Positions 26,301 through 41,300 of a stretch of DNA of 64,000 bases are shown in pieces; position 1 is the first letter of the stretch; every line of letters starts with the position of its first letter. The stretch lies in NCBI GenBank assembly GCA_012934845.2, contig WNNJ02003750.1:62001-126000 (forward strand). Direction: 5' to 3'. This DNA is from Pomphorhynchus laevis. Taxonomy: Eukaryota > Acanthocephala > Palaeacanthocephala > Echinorhynchida > Pomphorhynchidae. The position numbers and the translations under genes are program-made. The notes beneath the pieces were generated by a model that did no database searches, had not been told where the DNA came from, and saw nothing but the letters and a program-made list of their open reading frames with translations.

Positions 26301-29300
26301 TAATCTGAGAAGTTATTTTATAATGCCCACTGCAGTCTCTCTGCTTGGAGCTGATAGCTAAAGTTACAAGAATTGCATTAATTGAAAGCAAAATATTAAA
26401 AATAATAATCATCACTGGGGGTGAGATTTTACTATTGATATTATAACTATTGATAGATGTCAATAATATTTGAAGATATAATCAGATAAATAATGATAAT
26501 TCTTTTTGTAATCCCTGCATTGTTTTAGAATAAGCTGCAAATGAAGTCTACCTCAAAGTACGTCAATTACTTTGCCAATGATCTACGGTATTAACAAAAT
26601 CAATTAGATTACAAAATCAATCAATTTCCAAATCAATGTCGAGTTGATCAACTGCAGCCAATCAATTGGTTGCAGTTGATCTAGTTCTAAGAAAACTAAA
26701 TTATGTGCATAAAACTTGGTAAATAACCAAGTTTTATATTTTACTTGTTAAAACATTAATAAATAACTTTTCAGAATTAAATTTGTAAACATTTATCTGA
26801 TAAAAATAAATTCAATAATTAATTTTCTTTGGGGAGTTTATCCTTAATATTCTGAATACACATAAATATTGTTTCTAGGTAAGACCAAGTTTTATGCACA
26901 TAATTTAGTTTTCTAAGAACTGGATCAACTGCAGCCAATTGAATGGCTGCAGTTGATCAACTCGACAGTGATTTGGAAATTGATTGATTTTGTAATCTAA
27001 TTGATTTTGTTAATACCGTAGATCATTGGCAAAGTAATTGACGTACTTTGAGGTAGACTTCATTACTTTTTCATGTATCGACAGCTTTAATGGATTTACC
27101 TATTGCATGCTTAGAATTTGATTATTTTAAGATATTTCGTAGTTATAATTTAACATTTCTAGTGTCTATAAGATTTTTCACTTTTGCATATTGTAAATGT
27201 GCATATACATTATTGTATCATAATATATTATTATTGTTATATAACATATATATGATAAAATATTATGTTATATAGCATAACACATATAATATAACATATT
27301 ATATCATAATGCATATGATACATTTATGATTATACAATATATGAAATAATATGTGAACATAACGTAATAATATTATGATATTATGACATCATAATATTAT
27401 GTGAACATGACATATGAACATAACGTTTCATATTTTTTTAAATTTTTGTTTACTTGTACAAGCTGTAGTAATTGAAGTACTCAACATTAATAGATAATTT
27501 AGAACAAGACCTTTAAATATGTTTCCAATGGAAGCATAGTTCATTTGCTCAGAACAGTTAGAGACAACAACTTTGTCCCCTAATGTGCGTCCCAACTGAT
27601 TCTAAAACAATGCAGGGATTGCAAAAACAATTATCATTTTAATAGATAATTTAGGTCTATTCAAGTAATTAAATAATTAAGAATTTAGTTTACTTACAAA
27701 ATCCTTTTTAATTAAATACATCACTATAATGTATTTAATCAACACAAAACACGCAATTTACTAGACATATTAAGAACGACGCAATTTCCTACATTTATTA
27801 AGAACTAAGCGACGTGGTTGGAAAATATCAAATAAAAATTTAAAGGCTTTAAGAAGAAAGTATTTCTCACAAATAAGAATAATTTGATAATATTTTTATT
27901 ATCTAGCATGTCGTTTCTCATTGAATATCTAATAAATAGTTTTTGTTTTTAATAAATAATTTTTTTATTTCATTTCAATTACCGAGAGTCCATATTGTGA
28001 TTGATGGATAGCATTTAAAAAATGAAAAATTAGATCATTTTTCTCCGGCATTCAAAAATGAAAGCAAATGTTTCTTTAAATCATTTTCCTTTCTAAAAGC
28101 TTTATAGTAAATATTTTTCGATCTTAATACCTAATTGTATGTATTAGATAGAATTGAATACGCGTTATTTTATAAATTATCATGAAACTCAGAAAATGTT
28201 TGAAAATAAACAAGTTGAAATTTTTCATAATAAATATCGTTGTGTATTTTAGGAGCTACTCAATCTATGTGAACAGAAGCGTGGTAAGGACAATAAGGCC
28301 ATAATTGCTTCGAATATAATGTACGTTGTTGGACAATATCCAAGATTTTTACGGGTGCACTGGAAGTTTCTAAAAACTGTCATTAATAAACTATTTGAGT
28401 TTATGCATGGTAAGTTACTTCTCATTTATAATATAAAATGAAGTTAATTACTATTTAATTAAAATTTTATTTAACTAGCGCTGATCGAAATATTCAAATA
28501 AAAAATAGTCTTATTTCGTTATAATCAAAAGAGAAATAGTCGTTATCATCACGACCGCTTTGTTTTAAATAACGTTTTTTATATTTAAATAAAGGTAGAT
28601 TTTATGCATTAATCTAAATTTTTCTAGTTTCTAAAAAAGAAATTTTTAGAAATTTTTAAATTTTAAATTTTTGCATTTATCTAAATTTTTTAAATCTAAA
28701 TTTTTTAAAAATTTTAATAATTAAAATTTTAATACCTACTAATGCTTCTTTAATATCTACTAAACCTAGATTTGTATAAAGACGTACTAAAATCGTATGT
28801 ATTTATATTTTGAAAATTTATTCCTTTTGTCTGTTCTAAAAATTCTTTTGTAGAATTAATACTGAAATAGTGTTTTATACCAGTATTAATTTCGATTACC
28901 TTACAATAATTTTAAAGTGTGCTTTAGCATATATATGTATATCATTTTCCGAATATAAGGTTAATTAATTTTACTTACGCTTCTTTAATATCTACTAAAT
29001 CTAGATTTGTATAAAGAGTACTAAAATCGTATGTATTTATATTTTGAAAATTTATTCCTTTTGTCTGTTCTAAAAATTCTTTTGTAGAATTAATACTGAA
29101 ATAGTGTTTTATACCAGTATTAATTTCGATTACCTTGCAATATTTTTTAAAGTGTGCTTTAATTGCTTTAAGTATTTTATTCATATAGACAGAAAGTGGT
29201 TTTAATGTACATTTAAACGCGCTACATATGAACCTTGGTTTTATTTGATTTTTATGTAATTTTAGAATAAGTCAGCTATAATTGGGCTACTATTACCACC

Positions 29301-32300
29301 CATTGGGACACCTTTTACTTGTCCTTGTACTTGATGGTTTAATTTGTGTTGGATAGGCGTTATAATTATTATAACATATATATGTATATCTTTTTCCGAA
29401 TATAAGATTAATTAATTTTACTAACGCTTCTTTAATATCTACTAAATCTAGATTTGTATAAAGCGTACTAAAATCGTATGTATTTATATTTTGAAAATTT
29501 ATTCCTTTTGTCTGTTCTAAAAATTCTTTTGTAGAATTAGTATTGAAATAGTGTTTTATATCAGTATTAATTTCGATTACCTTGCAATATTTTTTAGTAG
29601 AATTAATACTAAAATATGAATAAAAGAGCTTTATTGTTGATTCGAAAGCACTGCCTTCTTTTAAAAGCGGGATTATTATAAATATTATAGTAAATAAATC
29701 AAATTTCCAAAACGCTAATATCCCTTTATTGTTAAGAGATAGTACATGGCTTCTTAGGGAAATGTGCTTGATTCTTTAAGGCCATAGTTCTAATTTCATA
29801 TTCTTCGTAGGCTTGAAACATAGTTGCCATTTCGTTCCGTGTTTTTGTTATGTTCCAATTATATTTCGCTGATCATTCCAGATTTTTGACTTTCATTTAC
29901 TTTCTAACAAAATTGGCAATATCTCGTTTGAAGTACAAAGCAAGTGAATTTTTTCTAATTTGTTTTATTTAGTTTTATAGTTTTAAAAATTTTATTACTA
30001 TCGATAAGAAACAAGTAAACCACGTCCCTCCATCGATTAACCATCGATTGTTGATTATGATGGTTAATAATAAATTATAAAATAAATTATTTACAATCTA
30101 TTATATTGTAAAATTAATGAAGTTTCAATAATACAGATATAAATCGAAATTTAATAATTAGGTAAAAAAATTGTATAGTTTGTGATATTTCAGTATCGTT
30201 AAGTTGGAAGGTTTCCGTCTCGAGCAACCTCTAACAGGCACGCTGCATTTTCCCTGTTGCACAGCTTAAACGTTGCATAAGGAAATTGGCAGCTCTTCGA
30301 TCATCTGTTGCCACCACCAACATATTGTCCAGTTTTGTCAAAAAATTCGAAGTTATCGGCCCGGCAGCACCAATTGTGTCGATCGCCAACGGCACAAATT
30401 TATATTGCGATTCGTCAATATATGTATATTTGGCCTTCTTTCGATCCTCTGCCAATCTAGCAACTTCCCCGCCCCCAGAGACCGCACTAGGCAAATGACT
30501 GGCAGCAAGAATGTTGTGACACGTGAAGTCCCATACTAGCAGACATCCCCTTTCCTATGGGACTAGTGAAGCACCGTCCAATCTCTTTCCGTCGTTTCTG
30601 CAGAGCCCGATTGGTTCAAGGCGGGACGGGACACCGGCTGTGGCAAGGGCGCTACGAATAAGTGTGTTTACAGCACTGTGCCGATTGTGCCGAGAAACCA
30701 CTCTGGGGCAGTCTAGCCCGTGAATACCAGAGGGGTCTGATACGACGCCGCACTCACACTTAAATGAAACCGAGTTGAGAATACCGAGGCGGAGGGCTGA
30801 TGCAAGACAGATTGAACTGTCGTCTAGTTCTGTGCCCATCGAAGCTATCGGTAGGGCATTAAGGAATGCGCCAGACCATCTGGTTGATGCGGCTAGCAAG
30901 TGGGCCCGATCGTTGGGAAAGGCGCATAAAGCTGCCAGGTGTCTGAATTCCTTCTTAAACAAAGGGGGTGTCCAACGTTTTCACAAGGGTGTATTCGTTG
31001 GAACAGTCAGGTCGAATTTAGTGGTCCAACTCTCTGACGCCGTTCGGTAGTTAAGGTCACTAGTGCCTGAGCGATTGGCCAAATGCTCTGGGATTAATCG
31101 CGCATTTTAGTCCTTCGTGCGCGAAGGACTCTTTCTCACGCAACACACCCAGTCCACTCATCTTAACAGGTTGCGAGGCTTGACGCAAGGCTATGTCAGA
31201 GAGCCTGAGGTTAAGGATTTCCTCCAGAGAACTGCGAAACTTCCACGTCGAAGGCTTTCACGAGGCCGCTTGTATAACACAGTGAGCAGCGTAAAAGGAA
31301 GTTGATCTTTGGCAGCGTCGAACAATGTCGAAGTATAAAGACGGCGTCGTGCTTCGCAAGTTTTGAGAGCTTTCGGCTTACCTGCTGAAGTTGTGTGATA
31401 GCCGATTCCAAGAACATATCGAGGTGAAATCCGGCGCAAAGCGGAGCGCCTAGCAAGTCCGAGATTGACACATCAAGTAGAGGTTGAATATAGGTACTGC
31501 GCTTAGAAATCAATTGGCATTTGTCTGGCCGTTAGAACAATCTAATTTTTGCTCCTTGAGTTTGAATGTGTTCGATATCATTGCTTAGAGTGGAAACTTC
31601 TCCCCCTATGCAGCAGTCATTCAGATACCAAACAGCTAATGGTGACAAATAACTGTGGGTCAGAATGTTGATGGTAAGTGAGAACAGACCGAGAGGATCC
31701 CCTTGTTGTACTCCCTCTTTTGAATCAATCACATTGTCCTCGAAGAGAAGTGTGCTTGGGTAATCGTAGTATATTTCCACGAAGCCTGGGATCCCCGGGA
31801 TCCCGGGCTTCGTGGAAACCTTTTTATTAAGGAATGTTATAAATTTGTTGGTTTCTTTACTTAGACTTATTTGCTTATTGTATCTTGCAAGTTGAATTTT
31901 TCTGAGTCTTCTTAAAATTGATTATTTGCATATAATTTCTGACTTGATAAATGTTTTCTGGCCTGATTATTTATTAGAACATAAATGATTTTATCATTTA
32001 TTTGTCATTTTCACTCCTTAACGTTCAATCTAAAAATTATATTTTTCAATAATTCTCAATGACAACGAGTGTTTAGGTACAAAGTGTAAATTAAATAAAA
32101 ATAGGTAAATGGGAATAAGAGGGTAAATGAAATTTAAGGGGGCAAATGAATTTAAGTATGTAAAGGAGATAAAATGTAGTTAAATTAGATAAATGAGATA
32201 AAATGGGTATAATGGTAATAAAGAAAGATTATTATATAATGTGACTGGGATATTTTTTCCGAAGGAAAAGTAGCTGTAATATCTCTGGGTTGAAACATAC

Positions 32301-35300
32301 TACAATTAAGAAATATTTTTTATAATGTAATGTGACACAGAATATTAGTTTATAATTTTTTGTTTAAAAAAGATTTATAAAAATTTATTGATCTAATAAT
32401 ATTATTTTATGATTTAAATTTATATTAATTAATAATTGTAAATTTACTATAGGAAAACAATTTATAATAATAAATAAACAATTATTTATAAATATATTAT
32501 TATAATTAATTATTAATAGCTAATTAAATACTTAATGAATTATTAATAAATTATTATTTTCGCTTATTTAATTTTATTTTTTTCGTTTGTTAGCGTTTAT
32601 TAAACATTATTTGCTTTAATTTTGACCAATGCCTCATTCAAATAATGAGTATTTTCGAAACTCATTGGGAATATTTTCTAGAAATTAAAAATCCAAGAAG
32701 CTGAAATTATTTAATCGGTTTATGAAAACTATATAGATCTGTATCTGATTATATTTTAGCTTTTCTGCTTTTTTAAATGAATAAACCTTTAATATTTAGC
32801 TCCTAGCGATACACAAATTTAAATAAAGTTTTAATTTACACTTTAAAATCATATTTTAATTGAAAAGTGCTTTTCGTCAAATCAACTTTGTGATTTTTCG
32901 CATTTCTAAAATTTTATGTAATTTATAATTTAGAGACACATGAAGGGGTTCAGGATATGGCTTGTGATACTTTTATCAAAATTGCATCTAAATGTAAGCG
33001 ATGTCTTGTCTCTTTGCAACATGGTGAATCTATACCGTTCATATTAGAAATTGCTTCTAACATAAATTCAATTATATGTGATCTAAGTCCACAGCAGGTA
33101 TGATTTTTACAAACAAACGTTTGTATTAAGTTTGGATTTTATAATTTAAATTAGTGCTTTCACAATAAAGCAAAGTTTATAAAACACCAAATTCTACACG
33201 CAAGCGCATGCTTCTAACATTGATTTATAATATCTTACATTGATGTATATTGTATTTCTAATTATTTCTAATTATCTGTTTTTTATTATTTTTTTAAAAA
33301 ATAATTGTAATTTTCTGAAGATGCTAACAAAAGTTAGCGAAATATCAAATAAAATTTCCTCCTTTCTTTGATCTAGCTCCGATAATTCTTTATCATTCTC
33401 TTGTTATTTTTCAAAAAGAGAATGTTCTTTTTGAAATTACATTTTTTTTGAATTTTACAAAAATACTAAAGTTTTTATAAATAATTGATGATGATCCATT
33501 ATATTTCGCTAACCTCTGTTAGCATATTCAGAAAATTACAATTTTCTGAAGATTTATAATTTTCTGAATTTTTTCAATATTTTTTAAAAAGTATAGCACT
33601 TTTAAGTATTTTATGACAATTATATTTAAGTTTAGTTTCCACGCTTTATTATATAGATTAATGCCATGTTAATACATTATTTTATACATAATACGTTGAT
33701 ATAATATATTATATTTAATGACGTGTCGTGATACATATATTATATAGTACATTATTATATATTGTTATATATTTTATATTTTTATTATTTTTATATTTAT
33801 TTATTATATTTATTTTGTTTTCAATATTACAAATGGCAGGAGTCGGAGACGCATTGTCTTGTTGTAATATTGAAGAAAGCGGTAAGCATGACAAACTAGC
33901 AACCACTATGTATGAGCATGTCATGGATACGTTTACTACTCGTTCAATAAACTTTTACTGATTCCAATCATGTTGTGCAAAATTTCGCTGTGCAAGATCT
34001 TTCTAAAATGCTGACAAACCATATCAAATGAAGGATTTTGGTTTTAAAATATTTTAGTGTACGAAATTTTTCAATATTTTAATTAATATTTCATAATATC
34101 TACCAATATTTCATTTTCTAACGAAAATTAAATATTGGTAGCTCGGCAATAATCATCGTTGATTATTAGTAGTGCGAAAATAATCACCGATATACATGGA
34201 ATATCCAAACAAATAGTAAACGATTCATTTTAACAACAATGCATATCAAAGTGAATTTAAAGTGAATTCAAACCGAGTTGATAAAATTAACAACTTATCG
34301 GAGCGTCGAAGTGAACCACCTTTGTGAATTAATTGTCGATTATCATGATTATGTTTAAAGCAATGAATTATTGAATTGATCTAATAATTGATAATCTAAT
34401 AATTTAATTAATAGATTTAATAACTGTAATAGTGAATTATTATTTATTTTTGTTTTGAATTTTTTTACAATATTATTTTACTGATTAAACTAAATCTGAA
34501 CCAATTGATAGTAAATTATCAAATTTTCAATTTTACGTTTATAAAAGTTTCGTTTTGGGTTAAAAAATACAAGTTTTATAGAATATCGTCATCTTGTATG
34601 TTTTTTGATTCGACTTTATAATATTATAAGTCAGTCGAGAATATTTAATTAATTTCAAGAGGTAGTCCAAATAACACCATTTTTAAATTACAATTAATTC
34701 TTTAACTAATTACCATTTAATCTAAAGATATATTATTTAATCTAATTATAAGTCGCTCCATCAAATTAATGTATTAAAGGAACTTTTAATTATTCAATTT
34801 TTCATCGACTATTTATTTATCTGTTTTGAAACATATGACTATGAGTGACTGCTCCTTGAATGATGTCATTCTGGGACGATTCACTCACACGCTTAATAAT
34901 CAAGTCTTTCACAATGCCGGCAAAGTGATGATCTTTTAATAATGACATTTTTCAAATATTACAAATATTACAAACCAAATCGGTAATTAATCAAATATTC
35001 TTTAGCGCAATTTTTTAATGGATGTTTTAAAATATCAATTAGTCTTTTTTTATGAAATTTAAATATTTATTCGCTGTAAATAAATTCACTACTAATTATT
35101 TTGAATATTAGCTTTTTATTTATTTGATAGGTTCAAACGTTTTACGAAGCATTGGGTGAGATAATTACAGCAGAAACTGATAGTTCAGGTCAAAATAATC
35201 TTGTTGCTCAATGTATGGAAATGCCGAACAGAATTTGGGATCAGTTATATTCAAAGGCGAAACAAGTAGACATCTATTTTTGCATAGTGCACGCATTTGG

Positions 35301-38300
35301 TTTTGTTTTCAGGATGAAAACCACTTGAAAGACGTACATATTCTAAAACAAGGTATTCAGCTTCTGCGAATTAATACATCTACATGTCGACCAATTGGAC
35401 CGAATTTCATTTACCAGGTATGATTTAACATTACTCTGATATATGAACACTTTTACTTTCATTAAGATCGCTCGCATACTTGAATCAATGATTATTCTCT
35501 ACAGAATACTTTCTAAGCAACTTACTGAAATGATCAATACCGGTGGCGAGAATGTAGATAAAACATCGATTTTTAAACATATGAAGTCATTTCGAAACGA
35601 GTCACTTATACTCTTGAATCAATGGCTTTCACGATGTGAGCAAAGTGAACAGGTGATTAATATTGAAATGTTAAAATAATGCGATCACAAATCGAATATA
35701 ATGCAATCTTAAATCAAAACGTTTTTTATCAGGTATTTGTACCGCAGATCTTCAACTGACATTTTTAAATCACAAATATATTAAGATTAAATCGTATTAT
35801 ATTAAATTTTATTTACTATAATAAATTATCGTATTATAATTAATCTATCGTATTATATTATATTAAATCGTAAATATAATGACCAGTTATTAGGTAGTCA
35901 AAATGTAAATTACTTTTATTGTTCCTGATACGTAAATGATGATTTTCATTTTCGCTTATGATATATTAATCGAAAACCTTCTTTTCGTTCAATTTCTCGC
36001 TGTCACGAAAAGTCTTTCATTAGCAAAATAGGCTAACATTACGCTTTAGCTATTAGGCTAATAAAATAAGTAGATGTTCCGAAATTCGAAAACAAATTGA
36101 ACAAAGTTTATTTTTTATTTAATTATTAAAAACACATGTAAAATCGCCAATTCCGAAATTTTTGAGATTTTGATTTTTGAAATTTTTAATTTTTTTTGCA
36201 TGTTTTAATTGTTTATTACTTTTAATAGCCAATTGCAAAGATAATTTTACGCAAACAATAATTTAAAGTATGACAGTGAGTATGAAAAATTAGCTAATTT
36301 TCTCATCTAAATGAGAATTTGTTTTAAGTTTAATAAATAATTAACACACAATCTGCTAACAGCTAACTTCAGATCGCTTCACATTCTTGTGAATAGCTAA
36401 AAGTATCAATTAACTGATTACAATCCAGGTTCAAAACTCCGTCATACAATACTCAAACATACAAAACTCCACCATCGCAGGATATAAGCGCTCTGACTAT
36501 TATGCCCAGAAGGAAACCCGTTGAGGTGCCTAGATGCTGCAGTGTAATGGCCAAGCAGCACGTTGCAAAGCTTGTAAGTATGCAAAGTATGGTAAAATGT
36601 GCACCGACTGTCTTGCCAGGAATTGTTCGAATCAAATACAGACAGGGAGTAAGGCCATAAACGAGAACCTTAATACTAGCTTCGAATCTGAATATACGGG
36701 ATGTTTTTCGGTCTGTAGTGATATGGAACGCATGTTATGCTTAACGAAGCTCTGTCTACCGTCTACATCTAATCGTGCATATTCATACTGATATGAAAAT
36801 AAGCTAGCTTTTGAACAAATTTGAAGGCGGCGAGGATGCTGATTACCTTTCCACATCGCTTGTTCGATATTCAAGAAAGTTTCTTTCTACAAACAACGGA
36901 TGTTTAGAGGTGATCGAATTAACATAAGCGGAAATTATGGTAAAGCTATGCGACGTCTTTCGCAGAGTAATATATGTGAGTACTCGAATTCAACGCGCTC
37001 GCAATTGGTCGTGCTACACCCTGAGAATGATGATCTCCAATCTTCATGCCCTCCATATTCGGGTTTGTCCGTCGATTCAGAAATCATTGAGTACGCTATT
37101 TCATCATTTCCCTCTTCTTCATCACCTGGATGCCTAGGACTAAGAGCGGAACACCTGTGACATGTTGTCGGCTAATCACGGGACACTTCTTCGGCGCCTT
37201 ACGTCACTAGTCAATTCCCTGATTGTGGAATGAGGTTGGAAACACTCCAACCTCATCAGCTCGGTGTCGCCATTCCAAACGGTATGGCGCAGATAATTCC
37301 TCAAGTCCGTCGACTACATCACCTTCACGAGCAGGATGACGATTGGGTTTGGGTAAAGATTGACATTACCAACGCCTTCGACACCCTTAGTCGCAGATCT
37401 TTTATCGATGTGGTGAGAAGGGAGTTTCAAAAAATGAGTAGATGGATTTCCTGGTGTAACGGAGCTGGTTCGAACCTTCGATTCGGAAACACAGAGCCCC
37501 TTCAGTCCTTGAGCGAATGCAGCAAGGAGATCATCACGGTCCTGTTTTGTTTTGCCTGACACCGAAACCGATTATCGCCCTGATTACAAGAAATGAAGGT
37601 ATCGGCTTTAACAAATGGTACCTCGATGACGGTATTATGGGCGGTAGACAGAGGCTGTTACAAGGCCCTATCTCTTCTCTCTTCTGAATTTCCAGCAATT
37701 GGGCTGTCGTAATAGTGAATACAGATGCAGACGCTTTATTTGAATGGCAGACAAGTTTGGTTTCTACGCCTTAACCTGTCAGTTCGGTGGTTATCCAAGC
37801 ATTCGTCATGATGGATTGCGAGACACGATATTTCAGGAGGCGGTTTCTCCAGTGCTAAGAGTTGCAAAGGAAGTACCGAATCTAGTACGCAACGTACAAG
37901 AGAGACCGGCCGATATTTTGATCGATGAAGATCTCCCGCTTGCAGTCGATTTTGCAGTTACGAAGCCTCAACAAAATGCCTACGTTTCCATGGCCGCCAA
38001 GATCCCTTGATACGAAGCAAACAAATATGCCGCATGGGTTAAGGATCGAAAATACAAACAGAAAATGGAGAAGAGTGGGTACATCTTCACGACCGCAGTT
38101 ACTGAGACGTATGGAGGCTGGAACTCTCAAGGTGAAAAATTGATTAGATTCATAGCCCGGTCAATGTAATGGCGAAATAGTATTCCATATTGCCAAGCGG
38201 CGGGTGTCGGTTGCATTGATGAGAAGGAACGCCAAAGCGATTCTCAAAGGCCTTGATAATTTAGGACAACCCATAATAGAAAGTAGCATGGGTTATTGCG

Positions 38301-41300
38301 ACGACCCAACTCCGCGACTCAACTCTATGGGTTACCTTATTCCGCTCGCAGTCTAAACAAAAGAGGTCATTCGTGAGTCCGAACCACTGACAGTCCACTG
38401 TCCTGTCGACCAAATCGAAACTATCATCCATAATCCACAAAACGCCTATAGCGAAAGCCTCGATGATGTTCCAATATGAGTGGGTGTATATCCGGGTAGA
38501 CATCCGCCTTCGTACTACAACCCTTTCATTATAACGCCGTTTGTATCGTCGACTTTAAAGATCTCTGCCATCCATAGACCCCAACACACTGCCGCCTCGT
38601 TGACGAACGTCGACACCAGTGTGATCTCCGGCCTAGATCACGCTGTCAGTGCTTGTGACGGTATGACTGCCGAGTTTGAGCTTGAAAAGGACGGAAATAC
38701 GTAGGTCTCCTAGTCGTGTTTTATTCATAGCGAGCTAAATAGATTACCAAATGGCCCATTCGTGTATTCAAAAATTGTCACTAATATATCTAGAAAGCAC
38801 GTGTTCCTAATTATGAGCTATAATTTTTAATCCACAGGATCCGCGGAGGATGTCATTTATGCATTGAGCACGTGTAATCCATATATTGTTTGTTTTTTTT
38901 AAACCCTACCGGAATTAGGCAGCATATTTGTGTCTCAACATTACACGGCTGTTGAGTCGTCTTAAAATACTATTAACCGTCGACTAGCCGCTTACGCTAA
39001 GATTTCCCAGACAATGAGTGTAAAACGCATTTCGATAGAAGAAATATGTGATAAGATGAGAGACTTCATAGTGGACTCGTCCAGCACTGGAATACACAGT
39101 TTCAAACAAGTTTCGGAGTTCGAGTGCCAGTGGATTTCGACCCAAACACCATATAATAAGGCGTTTGATTTGCTCAATTCTCACCTAACAGTTGTGAAGC
39201 CCGACATTGCGTGCATTGAGCTCGCCGCTGTGCTTCACTACGCGAAGAAACGTTGTATGAGAATCGTGATATGCAGAAATTGGACTGCTTTCCAGAGCCT
39301 AAACGTGAAAGTTGATACGTCACTGTCGCAGGTGCTACTTGGCGATCCTGAAAAGATCACGCTTTATAACTGCTTCCGCAGTCCAACCATGGTTCAAACG
39401 ACGCACTATGAGCAAATAATCATTCCATTTTTCTCGAAGCTGATTGAGAGTATCGATCGGTAATGGCTTTCCAACTTTGACAACGAGAACCGTCCGGCAT
39501 CTGACATTTGGACGGCGGGCGAATTGAGTATTGTTGCAGCTTGGCAGAGACAGAATAACGATGTTGGCAATGGATTCAGTATAGCTGCCCTTTGTTGACG
39601 ACATTCCCGTGAGCGCGGTCAATCACCGATGATTTGTGACTTCCCTTTCAGAATCGGAAGCCCCGACAAAACGACGTAACATGCGGATAATATACCGGAC
39701 ATCTCCAGGGAACGTCTCGTTGACTAGCGGACGGGATATACATCTTTGACGTGCCGGTTTGTCAGGTTACCAAAGCAGTGACCTCAATTTCTACTTTTAA
39801 AATATTATTACTCCTGTAGTCTTATGTTAAATGAGAAAATTTATTTTCTCTTTTTTTATATTTTTTTCTAATTTATTTAAACATTTATTTTTTTTAATTT
39901 ATTTAAATTTTAAAAAACTAAATATTCTTAATAAAAATATATTTTCATTTATCTTAAAAATAAAAATAATATAAAAATAAATATTTTTTATATGACATTT
40001 TATTCCATTTTTAAAATAAAAACTTTTGGTAATAAAAAATATTTATTTACAATAAATAGAAGACATGATAAATTTTATAATTATTATAAATTCATTTAAT
40101 TGTTATATACACAAATTTAACATTTTATAGTGTTTACTCAAAAAATTTAAAACACAATGTCTGACGACCCTCCTCCGCTCATGTTCTACATTATACATGC
40201 AAAATTGTCCCGCTAAACAGCTGCACTGATCCGCTGGAACTGGAAAGCACTGGCTCGAGATTCAAAAGTTGCGCCTATTAAACGTGTGCTAAGATTATGA
40301 GGGAACACAAGAGAAAGTTGCCCGATTGCTCCTGTGATTTCAACTGCCATTGGCGTGAACATGTATTGACGGCTATAAATGTTAGCTTTCTGAACCTTTT
40401 TATATCTATTTGTGAACTTTCTTTTTTAATTAGCATTTTTAATTAGTTTTATTTAATAAAATAAAAAAAACTAAAATTATAAATTATTAATTATTAAATT
40501 ATTATTTAAGTTACGTTATTATCTACCTAGATTCCAAAAGAAGTGATAAATAGTCTTTTTGCCACAATTCTCCTCGATTTCAAAGACAACTTACCTCCAT
40601 GTCGGGAAGTTCAAGTTCTTGTACTTGTAACGACTTTGATAACAAAAGGACAAGTAAGAAAGTTTTATACAGTCGACATTTTATAGATGAAATTTATATC
40701 TATATCTCATATGATCAATATTTCATTGTTTATATCGGTCATATCAAACATATAAATAAAAATATTAATAAATATATTAATAAAATATATAAAAATAATA
40801 ATATAATATTTAATATTATTAAATATTAAGTATATAAATTAAATATTTTGTGTGATAAACATATTTTTGTAATATATTTCAGAATGTTCAATAATGTATT
40901 ACAAAATATTAATTAATAAGTGAAAACATAATGTTTATAAAGAGATTTTTTTAAGAAGATAAAAATAGCTATCTCATAATTTTACAAGAGTTAAATCGAT
41001 ATTTAAAAAATTATTTAATAAATTATTTAATTAGTTTTAACTATTACATATTTTTGTGATATTATTTTTTATAAATAAATATTAACATTTTATAAATATT
41101 TTTGAAATCTCTTTTATAATGTTTAATATTAATTATTAACCTACTTATATACATATGCATTAAGTAATATTATGTAATATTATCATATTAAATAATGCAT
41201 ATTATGTAATAATATGCATTATTACATTAGTTAGTTGTAATATTCGTCTAAAAATTGTATAAAATATTTATATTTATACAAAATACAGATTTTAAACAGT

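Noticed and set aside
33834-33961. Small gene starting MAGVGDAL
   Set aside because: It has no homology I recognise, no convincing splice context and is only 42 codons; noted but not called.
35733-35755. Possible extra XPO1 exon (TCAG then VFVPQIFN)
   Set aside because: It resembles the human 'NFVPPLLDA' region, but a stop follows at once and exon 17 at 40531 supplies the same region with exact spacing to exon 16.
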